Origin: CBDFNC01 sp965249895
Lineage (GTDB): Bacteria > Pseudomonadota > Gammaproteobacteria > Enterobacterales > CBDFNC01
Assembly (NCBI GenBank): GCA_965249895.1
Contig: CBDFNC010000005.1
Location: 992,001 to 1,056,000, forward strand
Length of the DNA: 64,000 bases
Direction of reading: 5' to 3'
The notes under the pieces were generated by a model. It was not told where the DNA came from. It searched no databases and was given only the letters and a program-made list of their open reading frames with translations. A program made the position numbers and the translations under genes. This document shows positions 1-8,139 of this stretch, piece by piece; the first letter of the stretch is position 1, and each line of letters begins with the position of its first letter.

Positions 1-715
1 TGGCTTCGGCCGTTTTCCCCGCCAGGGACCGAACTTCATCCGCCACCACGGCAAAACCTCTACCCTGCTCTCCCGCCCTCGCCGCTTCTATGGCTGCATT
101 AAGGGCGAGTAAATTGGTTTGTTCGGCCACTGAGTTAATCACTTCCGTGATCCCCTGGATCTGGTCGGCATTCTGTTTCAGTCCTGCCAGGGAATCCGCC
201 GCACTATTTACATCACTGCTTAATTCGCAAATCGCCGCTAAACTTCGATGGGCTAATTGGCTTCCCTCTTCGCTCTTTTTATGGGTTTGCGTAGCCAGTT
301 GCGATGCAGCACCGGCACTGCTGCTAATTTCCGTTGTCGCAGAATTTAAGTGCTCGGCAGCGATAACAATTTTACTGGCATACTCACCATTTCTTCCTAT
401 GCTGGCATTAAGTTTATCGAGGAAGTGAGACACTTCCGCTGCACCAATCGCCATCTGGCTGGTATTTTCGCTGATGGCTTTTGCACTGCTGTCGAACGAA
501 GAAGCTTGCCGTTGAAGAGATTCATCGTTATCGGATGTCCTATTTTCACTCAACCAAAACAGACCCGGCCCCAACAGCAGCAAAGAGAATACAGCCGTAA
601 TTCCTGCGTTGAATAAAGCATTGTCACCTTGGAACCATAGATCGGCAATGTAACTGGCAACAGAAACCAGAATGAACAATGAGCTTAATAAGATGATCAG
701 ATGACGCATTGCCAT
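1..715 (-). CDS. Methyl-accepting chemotaxis protein, 5' part (runs off the window)
   Basis: Chemoreceptor that passes ligand or internal signals to CheA/CheW. The minus-strand frame starts with ATG at 715 (AAGGA motif about 8 nt upstream) and stays open to base 1, giving about 238 residues. Residues 5-25 and 33-53 are two closely spaced hydrophobic helices with almost no periplasmic loop, so there is no classical extracytoplasmic sensor. After a helical linker comes the highly conserved MCP hairpin tip, visible as EQTNLLALNAAIEAARAGEQ followed by GRGFAVVADEVR. No HAMP domain is obvious between TM2 and the signalling helices. The missing C-terminus lies beyond base 1. The family is certain; the signal sensed is unknown. 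Confidence 0.93.
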   Translation of the reverse strand, partial: MAMRHLIILLSSLFILVSVASYIADLWFQGDNALFNAGITAVFSLLLLGPGLFWLSENRTSDNDESLQRQASSFDSSAKAISENTSQMAIGAAEVSHFLDKLNASIGRNGEYASKIVIAAEHLNSATTEISSSAGAASQLATQTHKKSEEGSQLAHRSLAAICELSSDVNSAADSLAGLKQNADQIQGITEVINSVAEQTNLLALNAAIEAARAGEQGRGFAVVADEVRSLAGKTAEA

Positions 716-850
716 AACAAGGTCCTTTTGTCTGTGTCCCTGAGCAGGTATTACCCAGGGTGATTACTCTATCGACAATAAGGTCCAATATTAAAGTTTT
801 GTTTTGATTCGGTTTTAATTGTGTGATCCGTATAAAGTATTAATCCACCC

Positions 851-1842
851 TTAAAAATTCAACACTGGGCCTTTTGGTACGATCTGAGTGGGATTCAGAT
901 GTCTGTGACTAAAGTAGTAATGCCGCTTAATATGCTCGATATCTATGGTTTCCTTAATACCATTGTGCTGAAACAGACGACTCAAATAAGCCTGTAATGC
1001 GGGCATATCCTGAATACGCTGCCGATCACACTTAAAATGCCCCACATAAACTGCGTCAAACCGAACCAAAGTAGTAAACAAACGCCAGTCTGCCTCTGTA
1101 ATCCTTTCTCCCAGTAAATAAGGCTGTGTGCTCAGCTTGGCTTCCAACCAATCAAGCCCTTTAAACAGAGCGTCGAAAGCGGTCTCGTATGCCTCCTGTG
1201 TGGTGGCAAAACCACAGCGATATACGCCATTGTTCACATCCTGGTATATGCGCTGATTAATTTCATCTATTTCTGTTCGGTGATCTTGTGGGTAGAAATC
1301 TAACCTATTACCGGTAAGTTCATTAAATGCCGTATTAAAAATACGTATTATTTCCGACGATTCATTATTCACTATGGTCTGGGTCTTCTTATCCCAGAGA
1401 ACGGGCACTGTCACCCGCCCCGTATATAATGTGAGTCTGCTTTTTGATAAATCTGGTAGAAATACTGCATACCGTAAAGCGAGTCGGTAAACCCTCGCCC
1501 GGTTTCGAACTGCCAGCCATTTTCCAACATATCCGGAGACACTACAGAAACACTCACTATCTCCTCAAGCTGCTTTAGTTTACGAAAAATAAGGGTTCGG
1601 TGGGCCCAGGGGCAGGCCAGGGAAACATACAAGTGGTATCTGCCTGGTTCCGCGACAAAGCCCTCACTGCTGTGCGCAGAGATGGTATGGCGAAAACTGG
1701 ATTGGTCGCGAGTAAATTTACCTTTTTTTTGGGGGTTATTGTAACCCTGCTCCAGCCATTGCCCTTCGATTAATAGACCCCTCCTTCGCCCTTTTGTTAA
1801 GCCGTTGATTTTCCAGTGTCCCAAGCAGCTATTACGAACCAT
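851..1842 (-). pseudogene. Glutathionyl-hydroquinone reductase (Xi-class GST, YqjG/ECM4 family), frameshifted
   Basis: Family members reduce glutathionyl-hydroquinones in the cytosol. Two overlapping minus-strand frames make one protein. 1411-1842 carries the thioredoxin-fold half with the catalytic motif SLACPWAHRT and ends in DSHYIRGG. 851-1414 carries the all-alpha half, starting TVPVLWDKKT. At the join (about 1428-1436) the minus strand reads CATTATATACGGGG. Deleting one TA gives the expected HYTGRVTVPVLW and one 990-nt frame (329 residues), close to the family length. A 2-bp slippage in a TA run is therefore the likely lesion. The start is also uncertain: the family normally begins just before GLLxxGxW, but here that codon is AGG, and the only ATG is at 1842. 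It could be a sequencing error, otherwise a recent pseudogene. Confidence 0.85.
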
Positions 1843-1933
1843 ACGTAAATCTAGTTCAATCCATCTTAAAAAATCGATTGGTTACTTGACCTATACTAAA
1901 AGTTTATAAAAACCCAATTAATGAAACTAAAAA

Positions 1934-2902
1934 GTGACTTGTAAATATCACGACCATTTAGGTGACAGGTGCGAGGGAGAGGCCGGTAGCTCAGGTTATT
2001 GCTACTGGCACGATACCGACATAATCAAATCTGGCCCGGATACAGCCAGTAAGCTGGAAGAATACGCTAAAAGTGGCGGTATGCTGCACGGCCTATCCCT
2101 CAAACGAGCCAACCTAGAAGGTATAAACCTGGTTAAATTCAACTCAAAGTCAGGTTACGATTTTTCTGAGAGTGACCTTTACCGCGCGAACCTGAGAGGC
2201 GCGCATTTATTTAATATCTGCCTGATCAAGGCAAGCCTAATGAAAGCGGACTTACGGGAAGCCAATTTGCATTGTGCTCATTTGGAGGAATGTAACTTAC
2301 TCGGCGTCAGATTGACCAATTCCAAGATAGATAATATCCGTATCGGTAAATGCCTTATTCAGGAAACTATCGCAAAAAAAGCGCTGGTCGGAAAAAATAT
2401 AAATAAGGCTATCGACAATTATGAGCAGGCGGAAGAGATTTATCGAGACTTAAGAAAAGCCAGTGAGCAGCAAGGCATATTCACCCTTTCAGGCCCTTTT
2501 CTGCAAAAAGAGCTCACCATGCGCCGCTACCAGATGCCCAAATACTCTTACCAGCGCTACCTGTCAAAGTTAGTGGATGTGTTTTGCGGTTACGGAGAAG
2601 CTCCGATCCGAGTGGTACTTTTTTCCGTCTTACTGATCATATTCAGCGCCATATTTTATTTCCTCTTTGGCATCAATTTCGAAGGGGATACGGTAAGGTT
2701 ATCTTTCTCCAACAGCTTTAAGCAAAACTTGGTTTCCCTGCTGGAGTGCTTATATTACAGTGTGGTCACCTTCACCACCCTGGGTTATGGCGACTTTACC
2801 CCTGTGGGTTTGTCGCGAGGAATGGCGGCTATCGAGGCCTTTACCGGCAGTTTTACCATTGCTCTGTTCGTCGTGGTATTTGTAAAAAAAATGACCCGCT
2901 AA
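1934..2902 (+). CDS. Pentapeptide-repeat potassium channel
   Basis: Probable inner-membrane two-TM potassium channel of 322 residues. The GTG start at 1934 is the only usable start, since the nearby ATG at 1921 meets a stop at once. Order of parts: a Cys/His-rich N-terminus (residues about 3-26, CKYHDH, RCEG, GYCYWH), which could bind a metal; pentapeptide repeats of the A(N/D)Lxx type at about 53-140 (RANLEG, SDLYRANLRG, KADLREANL); a linker; a hydrophobic helix at about 225-247; a pore loop with the K+ selectivity filter TLGYGD at 282-287; and a last hydrophobic helix ending KKMTR. The filter makes potassium selectivity likely. What the cytosolic repeat domain senses is not known. Confidence 0.88.
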   Translation: MTCKYHDHLGDRCEGEAGSSGYCYWHDTDIIKSGPDTASKLEEYAKSGGMLHGLSLKRANLEGINLVKFNSKSGYDFSESDLYRANLRGAHLFNICLIKASLMKADLREANLHCAHLEECNLLGVRLTNSKIDNIRIGKCLIQETIAKKALVGKNINKAIDNYEQAEEIYRDLRKASEQQGIFTLSGPFLQKELTMRRYQMPKYSYQRYLSKLVDVFCGYGEAPIRVVLFSVLLIIFSAIFYFLFGINFEGDTVRLSFSNSFKQNLVSLLECLYYSVVTFTTLGYGDFTPVGLSRGMAAIEAFTGSFTIALFVVVFVKKMTR

Positions 2903-3025
2903 CCGCTTATCAACTGTCACTGTGTTTAACACTTAACCTACTGAGGTAGTTTCAGTGTTTATGCCTCTGGTTATTCCCAACGCCCTGCTCTAGTATGTGG
3001 ACAAAATTATATTTGGAAACCACAG

Positions 3026-3829
3026 ATGAAAATCGTTTCGTTTAATATCAATGGACTGAGAGCCAGATTACACCAACTGCAAGCCCTGATTGATAAACAT
3101 CAACCCGATGTGATCGGTTTGCAGGAAATCAAGGTTCACGATGAAGCTTTTCCTATCGAAGCGGTTGAAGCTATGGGATATAAGGTCTACCACCATGGTC
3201 AAAAAGCACACTATGGCGTCGCTATGATGTGTAAACAAGAGGCTTTAGAAGTACAAAAAGGCTTCATCACCGACGATGAAGATGCGCAGCGCCGTATGAT
3301 TATGGTCACCGTAACGGATGAAAATGGTGAAAAAGTACGTGTGTTGAACGGTTATTTCCCCCAGGGGGAAAATCAAAGCCATGAAACCAAGTACCCAGCC
3401 AAGCGTAAATTTTACTCTGATCTGATGTTATATCTTGAGCAACATCAACCGGATGAAAACCTGATCATAATGGGGGACGTAAATGTCTCCCATACCGATC
3501 TGGATATAGGTATAGGTGAAAAGAATGCCAAACGTTGGCTGAAAACCGGAAAATGTAGCTTCCTGCCCGAAGAAAGAGAATGGATGGAAACCCTACTGGC
3601 CTGGGGTTTGACGGATACGTTCCGCCAACTAAACCCGGAAGAAGCTGAGAAATATAGCTGGTTCGATTACCGCTCCAAAGGCTTTGATGACAACCGAGGA
3701 CTACGTATCGACGGTATTTATGCCACAGCGCCGCTGGCTGACAGAGCCCGTGAGTCCGACATTGATTACGAATTAAGAGGCATTGAAAAGCCTTCAGATC
3801 ATGCTCCAATTTGGACTGTGTTCAGCTAA
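3026..3829 (+). CDS. xthA: Exodeoxyribonuclease III
   Basis: Mg2+-dependent AP endonuclease and 3'-5' exonuclease of base-excision repair, acting on duplex DNA. The 267-residue protein matches the usual E. coli length (268). Catalytic landmarks are visible: N7 in FNINGLRAR, metal ligand E34 in LQEIK, the GDVNVSHTDLD motif, RIDGIYAT and the C-terminal catalytic SDHAP. It has its own ATG start and stands alone between the channel gene and a convergent binding-protein gene, with a hairpin after the stop. Confidence 0.97.
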   Translation: MKIVSFNINGLRARLHQLQALIDKHQPDVIGLQEIKVHDEAFPIEAVEAMGYKVYHHGQKAHYGVAMMCKQEALEVQKGFITDDEDAQRRMIMVTVTDENGEKVRVLNGYFPQGENQSHETKYPAKRKFYSDLMLYLEQHQPDENLIIMGDVNVSHTDLDIGIGEKNAKRWLKTGKCSFLPEEREWMETLLAWGLTDTFRQLNPEEAEKYSWFDYRSKGFDDNRGLRIDGIYATAPLADRARESDIDYELRGIEKPSDHAPIWTVFS

Positions 3830-3840
3830 TAGTAAAAAGT

Positions 3841-3868
3841 GCTGGCAGGCCCCGTTAACGCTGCCAGC
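3841..3868. terminator. Inverted repeat between convergent genes
   Basis: GCTGGCAG and CTGCCAGC pair across a 12-nt loop between the stops of xthA and the convergent binding-protein gene. There is no strong T-run on either strand, so it may be a weak or bidirectional terminator. Confidence 0.5.
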
Positions 3869-3889
3869 ATCAAAAATATTAAGCCCCCA

Positions 3890-4855
3890 CTACTCCAGCA
3901 CAATTCCCTTTTCAGAAATTTCTTTGGGTAACAATAAGCCCCACCGCCCAAGCTCCTGTTGACTAAACACCAGGGTTCCCCTTTTCGGCGTACTAATCAA
4001 AGGTAACTTACCTGTACGAAAATAGGTATTTACTTTTTTTGCAGCCTCTATGCCTTGTTGCAGCCCACTAATGGTCAGCCCACCAATCGCCTTTCCCGGA
4101 CCAATGGAGTAAGCCCAAAATGCAAAAACAGGCACAGGGCTATGTTCCCCGGTCCACTCACTCACCTCGTTTAAAGTAACGTGTTTTCCCTGGTAATTCG
4201 TCATCGCGGCATAATTGGCAACAATTATGGCGTCATAACCCTCTTTCTGAGTGAGTGCTACGTTTTGCTTCCAAAGCTCAAATGTGGCTAACAACACAGT
4301 ATCAACTTGGATGCCGGAAATGACTTGCTTCATTTTGTTACCAAACGAGGTTTCCAGAATAGCGTATGAAGTTACACCATTATCCATCATGACTTTTACC
4401 CGTTTTAGGTTTGGCACTACCTCTCTTAACATTGAAACAGAACGCCTCATCAGCGGACGCTCCAGCACTCCAGTCATGGTTTCTGCAAGGGAGAAATAAA
4501 GCCTGGGGTTGCCGTTAACACCAAGAAAGACGGAAGGAAGCTGTTTTTCTATTAATCTGGGACCAAGTAGGCGCAGGGCGTTGTCGTCGGCCAACACCAC
4601 CAAATCAGGCTGCTTTTGCTGAATAAATTCCCAGGCATTATCTCCAATTGTCGCAAATTCACTGGCAGGCCTTCGCTTAGTATTCATTTCATATTCGAAT
4701 ATGCTGATTTCGTCTACTACTCCGAGAAAACCATGTCGATATTCCTTAACCCAGGGGTATTCGAGGTGATAGCTATGAATAAACACCAGCTTGTTAGCCC
4801 AAACCGGACTGCAAAATAGGCAGATCAAAAAAATGCTTGGTAAGAGTTTCATCAC
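3890..4855 (-). CDS. ABC-type substrate-binding-like periplasmic protein
   Basis: 321-residue protein with a signal peptide (MMKLLPSIFLICLFCSPVWA, likely cleavage after VWA). The body resembles the ABC_sub_bind family (PF04392), periplasmic type I binding folds often found near sensor kinases: an N-terminal FIHSYHLEYPW strand-helix, QPDLVVLADDNA, LPSVFLGVNG and, in the second lobe, GYDAIIVANYAAM and PVFAFWAYSIGPG. No permease, ATPase or kinase gene is adjacent, so it may be an orphan sensor component. Ligand unknown. It is transcribed convergently with xthA. Confidence 0.75.
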   Translation of the reverse strand: MMKLLPSIFLICLFCSPVWANKLVFIHSYHLEYPWVKEYRHGFLGVVDEISIFEYEMNTKRRPASEFATIGDNAWEFIQQKQPDLVVLADDNALRLLGPRLIEKQLPSVFLGVNGNPRLYFSLAETMTGVLERPLMRRSVSMLREVVPNLKRVKVMMDNGVTSYAILETSFGNKMKQVISGIQVDTVLLATFELWKQNVALTQKEGYDAIIVANYAAMTNYQGKHVTLNEVSEWTGEHSPVPVFAFWAYSIGPGKAIGGLTISGLQQGIEAAKKVNTYFRTGKLPLISTPKRGTLVFSQQELGRWGLLLPKEISEKGIVLE

Positions 4856-4993
4856 ACTGCTCGAACACTGCTTCTCTTTGTCAGTTTAGACGGGTTCGAG
4901 CAGCGGTGAGGTCAGCCGGACATACAGCTGCTTGCATGGTTTGACGATATGGGGACGTTGACGGCCGCATAAAGCAGCCCACAAAATAGAGTG

Positions 4994-6292
4994 TTAGCAG
5001 CGAAAAGTGACAACTTCCTCAGTGCCCAGGTTAATTTGTGTAGTTGCAGGCTGAGTTTGCGCTATGACCTTGCCAGAGCGAACAGAGTAGCGAACCGGCA
5101 CCTGACGGCGCAATGCATCGAAGCCATTTTCAGCGGGCAGGATAAGTAAATTGCCCGGCTTACCTAGCTCAATACCATAATTATCCTGAATGTTCAGGGT
5201 GCGTGCTGACTTGGTGCTGATCAGCTCGAGTGATTGATTAATCTGCTCGTAACCCATTATCTGGCATACATGTAACCCCATATGCAGCACTTGTAACATG
5301 TTCGCTGTGCCCAGCGGATACCAGGGGTCGAAGACATCGTCATGGCCAAAACAAACATTAATATCTGCCGCCAGCATCTCTTTGACCCGGGTTACCCCGC
5401 GACGTTTTGGGTAATCATCGAAGCGCCCTTGCAGGTGAATATTCACCAGTGGGTTAGCTACAAAATTAATACCTGACATTTTCAGTAAGCGGAACAGGCG
5501 TGATGTGTATGCGGCATTATAGGAGTGCATCGCCGTAGTATGGCTGGCGGTGACTTTTTCCCCCATATGGTGTTTATGGGCCAATGCCGCCACCGTTTCT
5601 ACAAAACGGGATTGCTCGTCATCTATTTCATCGCAGTGCACATCGATAAGACGGTCATATTTGCGGGCTAACTCAAATGCAAAGTGCAGCGATTCAACAC
5701 CGTATTCACGGGTAAATTCAAAGTGAGGAATCGCGCCAACAACATCGGCCCCCAGTTTCACAGCTTCCTCCAGTAAGGCTTTACCGTTTGGGTAAGAGAG
5801 TATACCTTCCTGGGGAAACGCCACTATCTGAATATCGACCCATTGCTTCATCTCTCGCTTAACTTCCAACATGGCTTTCAGCGCGACAAGAGTGGGGTCG
5901 GAAACATCGATATGGGTTCGCACATGCTGAATACCGTTGGCTATTTGCCATTTCAGCGTCTGTTTTGCGCGCGTTTTAACATCCTCCATCGACAGCATTA
6001 ATTTACGCTCTGCCCAACGCTCAATACCTTCAAATAGGGTGCCGGAAATATTCCAGTTAGGCTCTCCCGCTGTCTGTGTCGTATCTAGGTGAATATGAGG
6101 CTCACAAAATGGAGGCACGGCTAATCCCCCCTCACCGTCTAATACTTCCCCTACAAACTTAATCGTTTGGCTCATCGGGGCAATAGTGCTGATCAAACCC
6201 CGTTCAATTAAGACCTGGTACAGGCCTTCTCTGTCTTGTAAGGTAATATTTTTTATCAGCATGGCTGTCGCTTTTGCAATTACAGAAGTCAC
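4994..6292 (-). CDS. codA: Cytosine deaminase
   Basis: Metal-dependent amidohydrolase that converts cytosine to uracil plus ammonia for pyrimidine salvage. Up to 432 residues, closely similar to E. coli CodA throughout: metal ligands in EPHIHLD (H66, H68), the TTQTAGEPNWN substrate loop, DVHCDEIDDEQ, the TASHTTAMHSYN motif and the catalytic Asp in CFGHDDVFDP. The longest frame begins with GTG at 6292; an in-frame ATG at 6262 is a plausible alternative, and neither has a clear ribosome-binding site. No codB permease gene is adjacent, unlike in E. coli, so uptake must be encoded elsewhere. Confidence 0.96.
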   Translation of the reverse strand: MTSVIAKATAMLIKNITLQDREGLYQVLIERGLISTIAPMSQTIKFVGEVLDGEGGLAVPPFCEPHIHLDTTQTAGEPNWNISGTLFEGIERWAERKLMLSMEDVKTRAKQTLKWQIANGIQHVRTHIDVSDPTLVALKAMLEVKREMKQWVDIQIVAFPQEGILSYPNGKALLEEAVKLGADVVGAIPHFEFTREYGVESLHFAFELARKYDRLIDVHCDEIDDEQSRFVETVAALAHKHHMGEKVTASHTTAMHSYNAAYTSRLFRLLKMSGINFVANPLVNIHLQGRFDDYPKRRGVTRVKEMLAADINVCFGHDDVFDPWYPLGTANMLQVLHMGLHVCQIMGYEQINQSLELISTKSARTLNIQDNYGIELGKPGNLLILPAENGFDALRRQVPVRYSVRSGKVIAQTQPATTQINLGTEEVVTFRC

Positions 6293-6508
6293 CCCAGCTT
6301 AGCAGATGGCCTGAAATTAGTTATACCCCTGTCTTTGTCAGCTTGCCTGGCAATCCAGCGGCTAAGACAGACGGCCTAGCCCACAGGAAGACGACTGAGT
6401 CGAGTGTGGTCCTTTTTAAAGGCTCACAATAGTAACGCCACTAACAGCAAGTATATTGGTATCAAACCCGGTGCACAGGAGTAACAAAATCCGACTTAGA
6501 TATCTTCG

Positions 6509-7198
6509 CTAAACCCTTGGCCACGGCAGCATGGACAGTTCTCCCAGCTCCATCAACTTGATCTCAAATTCTTTAGTTAAGTAATAACTTCCAACATCTG
6601 GCATTGACCGATACGTATAGCTCCGGCCATCCAAATCGAAACCGAGGGAGTATGCGTGCAGATACCCTCTGTCAGCGGCATCTCCTGCATAACGGGAATC
6701 TCCCAGAATGGGCGATCCGATACTCTTTAACGCAACACGAATTTGATGGGTCTTGCCGGTTTGTGGCTTCACCACAAACAGCCTTAATCCTTCATCAACC
6801 GAATAGCTAAAAAATTGGGTCACCGCTGGGTTGTTTAAGGATTTAACCAGTTTCCAGCTACCACGGCGGGCTTTTTCCATATCCCCTTTGATCAAGCCCT
6901 GTTTTTTCTTTGGCTTTTTCAAAGACAGGGCAAGATAAAACTTTGTCACTGTTTTTTCCGCAAATGCCTGGCTGAGCTTAGCGGCTGCGCTGCTGGATTT
7001 GGCAAGCAGGAGTAAACCTGAAGTCATCTTATCCAGCCTGTGCACGGAATAGAGCTTTAAACCCAGCTCTTTTTCAGCCAAAGCGACTACGCCTGGCTCA
7101 CCGTCTTCACAGTGGAAGTTCAGGCCAGCTGACTTGTTCAATACAACAAAATTCGCTTCATCGGCAACTAATTGGAACGGAGGAAAAGTTAGAGGCAT
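6509..7198 (-). CDS. RluA-family pseudouridine synthase (TIGR01621-like)
   Basis: Isomerises specific uridines in structured RNA. 229 residues, shorter than RluA/RluC/RluD because it has no N-terminal S4 domain. Conserved motifs: FVVLNKSAGLNFH near residue 20, the catalytic-Asp motif YSVHRLDKMTSGLLLL at about 50-65, a KFYLAL strand and the C-terminal KTHQIRVALKSIGSPILGD. Length and sequence fit the TIGR01621 subgroup found in marine gammaproteobacteria; its RNA target is not established. The gene stands alone on the minus strand. Confidence 0.9.
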   Translation of the reverse strand: MPLTFPPFQLVADEANFVVLNKSAGLNFHCEDGEPGVVALAEKELGLKLYSVHRLDKMTSGLLLLAKSSSAAAKLSQAFAEKTVTKFYLALSLKKPKKKQGLIKGDMEKARRGSWKLVKSLNNPAVTQFFSYSVDEGLRLFVVKPQTGKTHQIRVALKSIGSPILGDSRYAGDAADRGYLHAYSLGFDLDGRSYTYRSMPDVGSYYLTKEFEIKLMELGELSMLPWPRV

Positions 7199-7311
7199 AC
7201 TGGGCTAGGTCTAGCTGAAATTGGCGACATTATACGAGGGATTTAACGGGAAAGGAAAGAAGACATCAACGCCTGTTAGATAACAGGCGTGGTTTAGCTA
7301 TATGACAAAAC

Positions 7312-8058
7312 CTAGCTCTGACTTTTTCTGCGACTAAAGCCCAGTATGGTTAGCCCCATGCCCCACAGAGCAAAGGTGACAGGCTCTGGGATACTCACAG
7401 TATTAAAAGCCAGCTCATGGCCGATAATACTGGCCGAAGAAAAGAAATCATCGGGCTCAGTACAACTTGGAAAGCCCACTAAGCCGGGGGACGTAAAGGC
7501 AACCATACCTGGAATTGGCAATCCGGGAGGGCATACAACGCCACCATGGGCCCAATCCTGGATAACAAACTGCCATACTTCACCGGGTTCAAAAACCTCA
7601 TTAATATCTATACTCTCGGAAATCAAAGGGTTGTTTATTCCTGGAGTAACAAGTCCATCGATACGAAAAGCCTCCCCTCCATTTACAAAGTGATCAATAT
7701 TGGTCAATGTAGCGCCCGGGGCACCACCAGAAACACCAGGGATATCTCCGAAATCACTCACGAACCAAAGGTCGTTCCAGTACTTCCCGGAGAGGTTCAT
7801 GATAGTCACTATGGTATCCGCTACGCCGGGCAGATTAGTCGGCGCACACACGGGGTGGTCAACCGTATTTGAGGAATAGATAATCGATTCATCAACTGGA
7901 AATAAACCCGGGATCCCTAGTTCATGGAGGCCAGTTGGTGTTACCGCGTCACAGGTACCGGGACCATCAAGCGTATAGGTAACTGGCAATGCGAAAGCAG
8001 AGGCCATGACTCCCAAGCCCAATATCGCCGCAGCGATAGAAGAAAATATTCTACACAT
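7312..8058 (-). CDS. PEP-CTERM-sorted exported protein
   Basis: 248-residue secreted protein of unknown function. It has an N-terminal signal peptide (about residues 1-23, ending AFA) and a C-terminal PEP-CTERM sorting tag: the IPEP motif, a hydrophobic helix and the basic tail SRRKSQS. Such tags are processed by an exosortase, usually in exopolysaccharide producers; no exosortase gene lies in this window. The middle carries several Cys and many Gly/Pro and looks like an all-beta extracellular domain. The IS66 element begins about 80 bp upstream of the start and may have separated the gene from its promoter. Confidence 0.83.
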   Translation of the reverse strand: MCRIFSSIAAAILGLGVMASAFALPVTYTLDGPGTCDAVTPTGLHELGIPGLFPVDESIIYSSNTVDHPVCAPTNLPGVADTIVTIMNLSGKYWNDLWFVSDFGDIPGVSGGAPGATLTNIDHFVNGGEAFRIDGLVTPGINNPLISESIDINEVFEPGEVWQFVIQDWAHGGVVCPPGLPIPGMVAFTSPGLVGFPSCTEPDDFFSSASIIGHELAFNTVSIPEPVTFALWGMGLTILGFSRRKSQS

Positions 8059-8139
8059 AATTAAATCCTTTTAAACGTGTATTAGTTTCTGATTTTTAAC
8101 TTCCTCCTACTTTAAGCATAATTAATACCAACAAAATAT

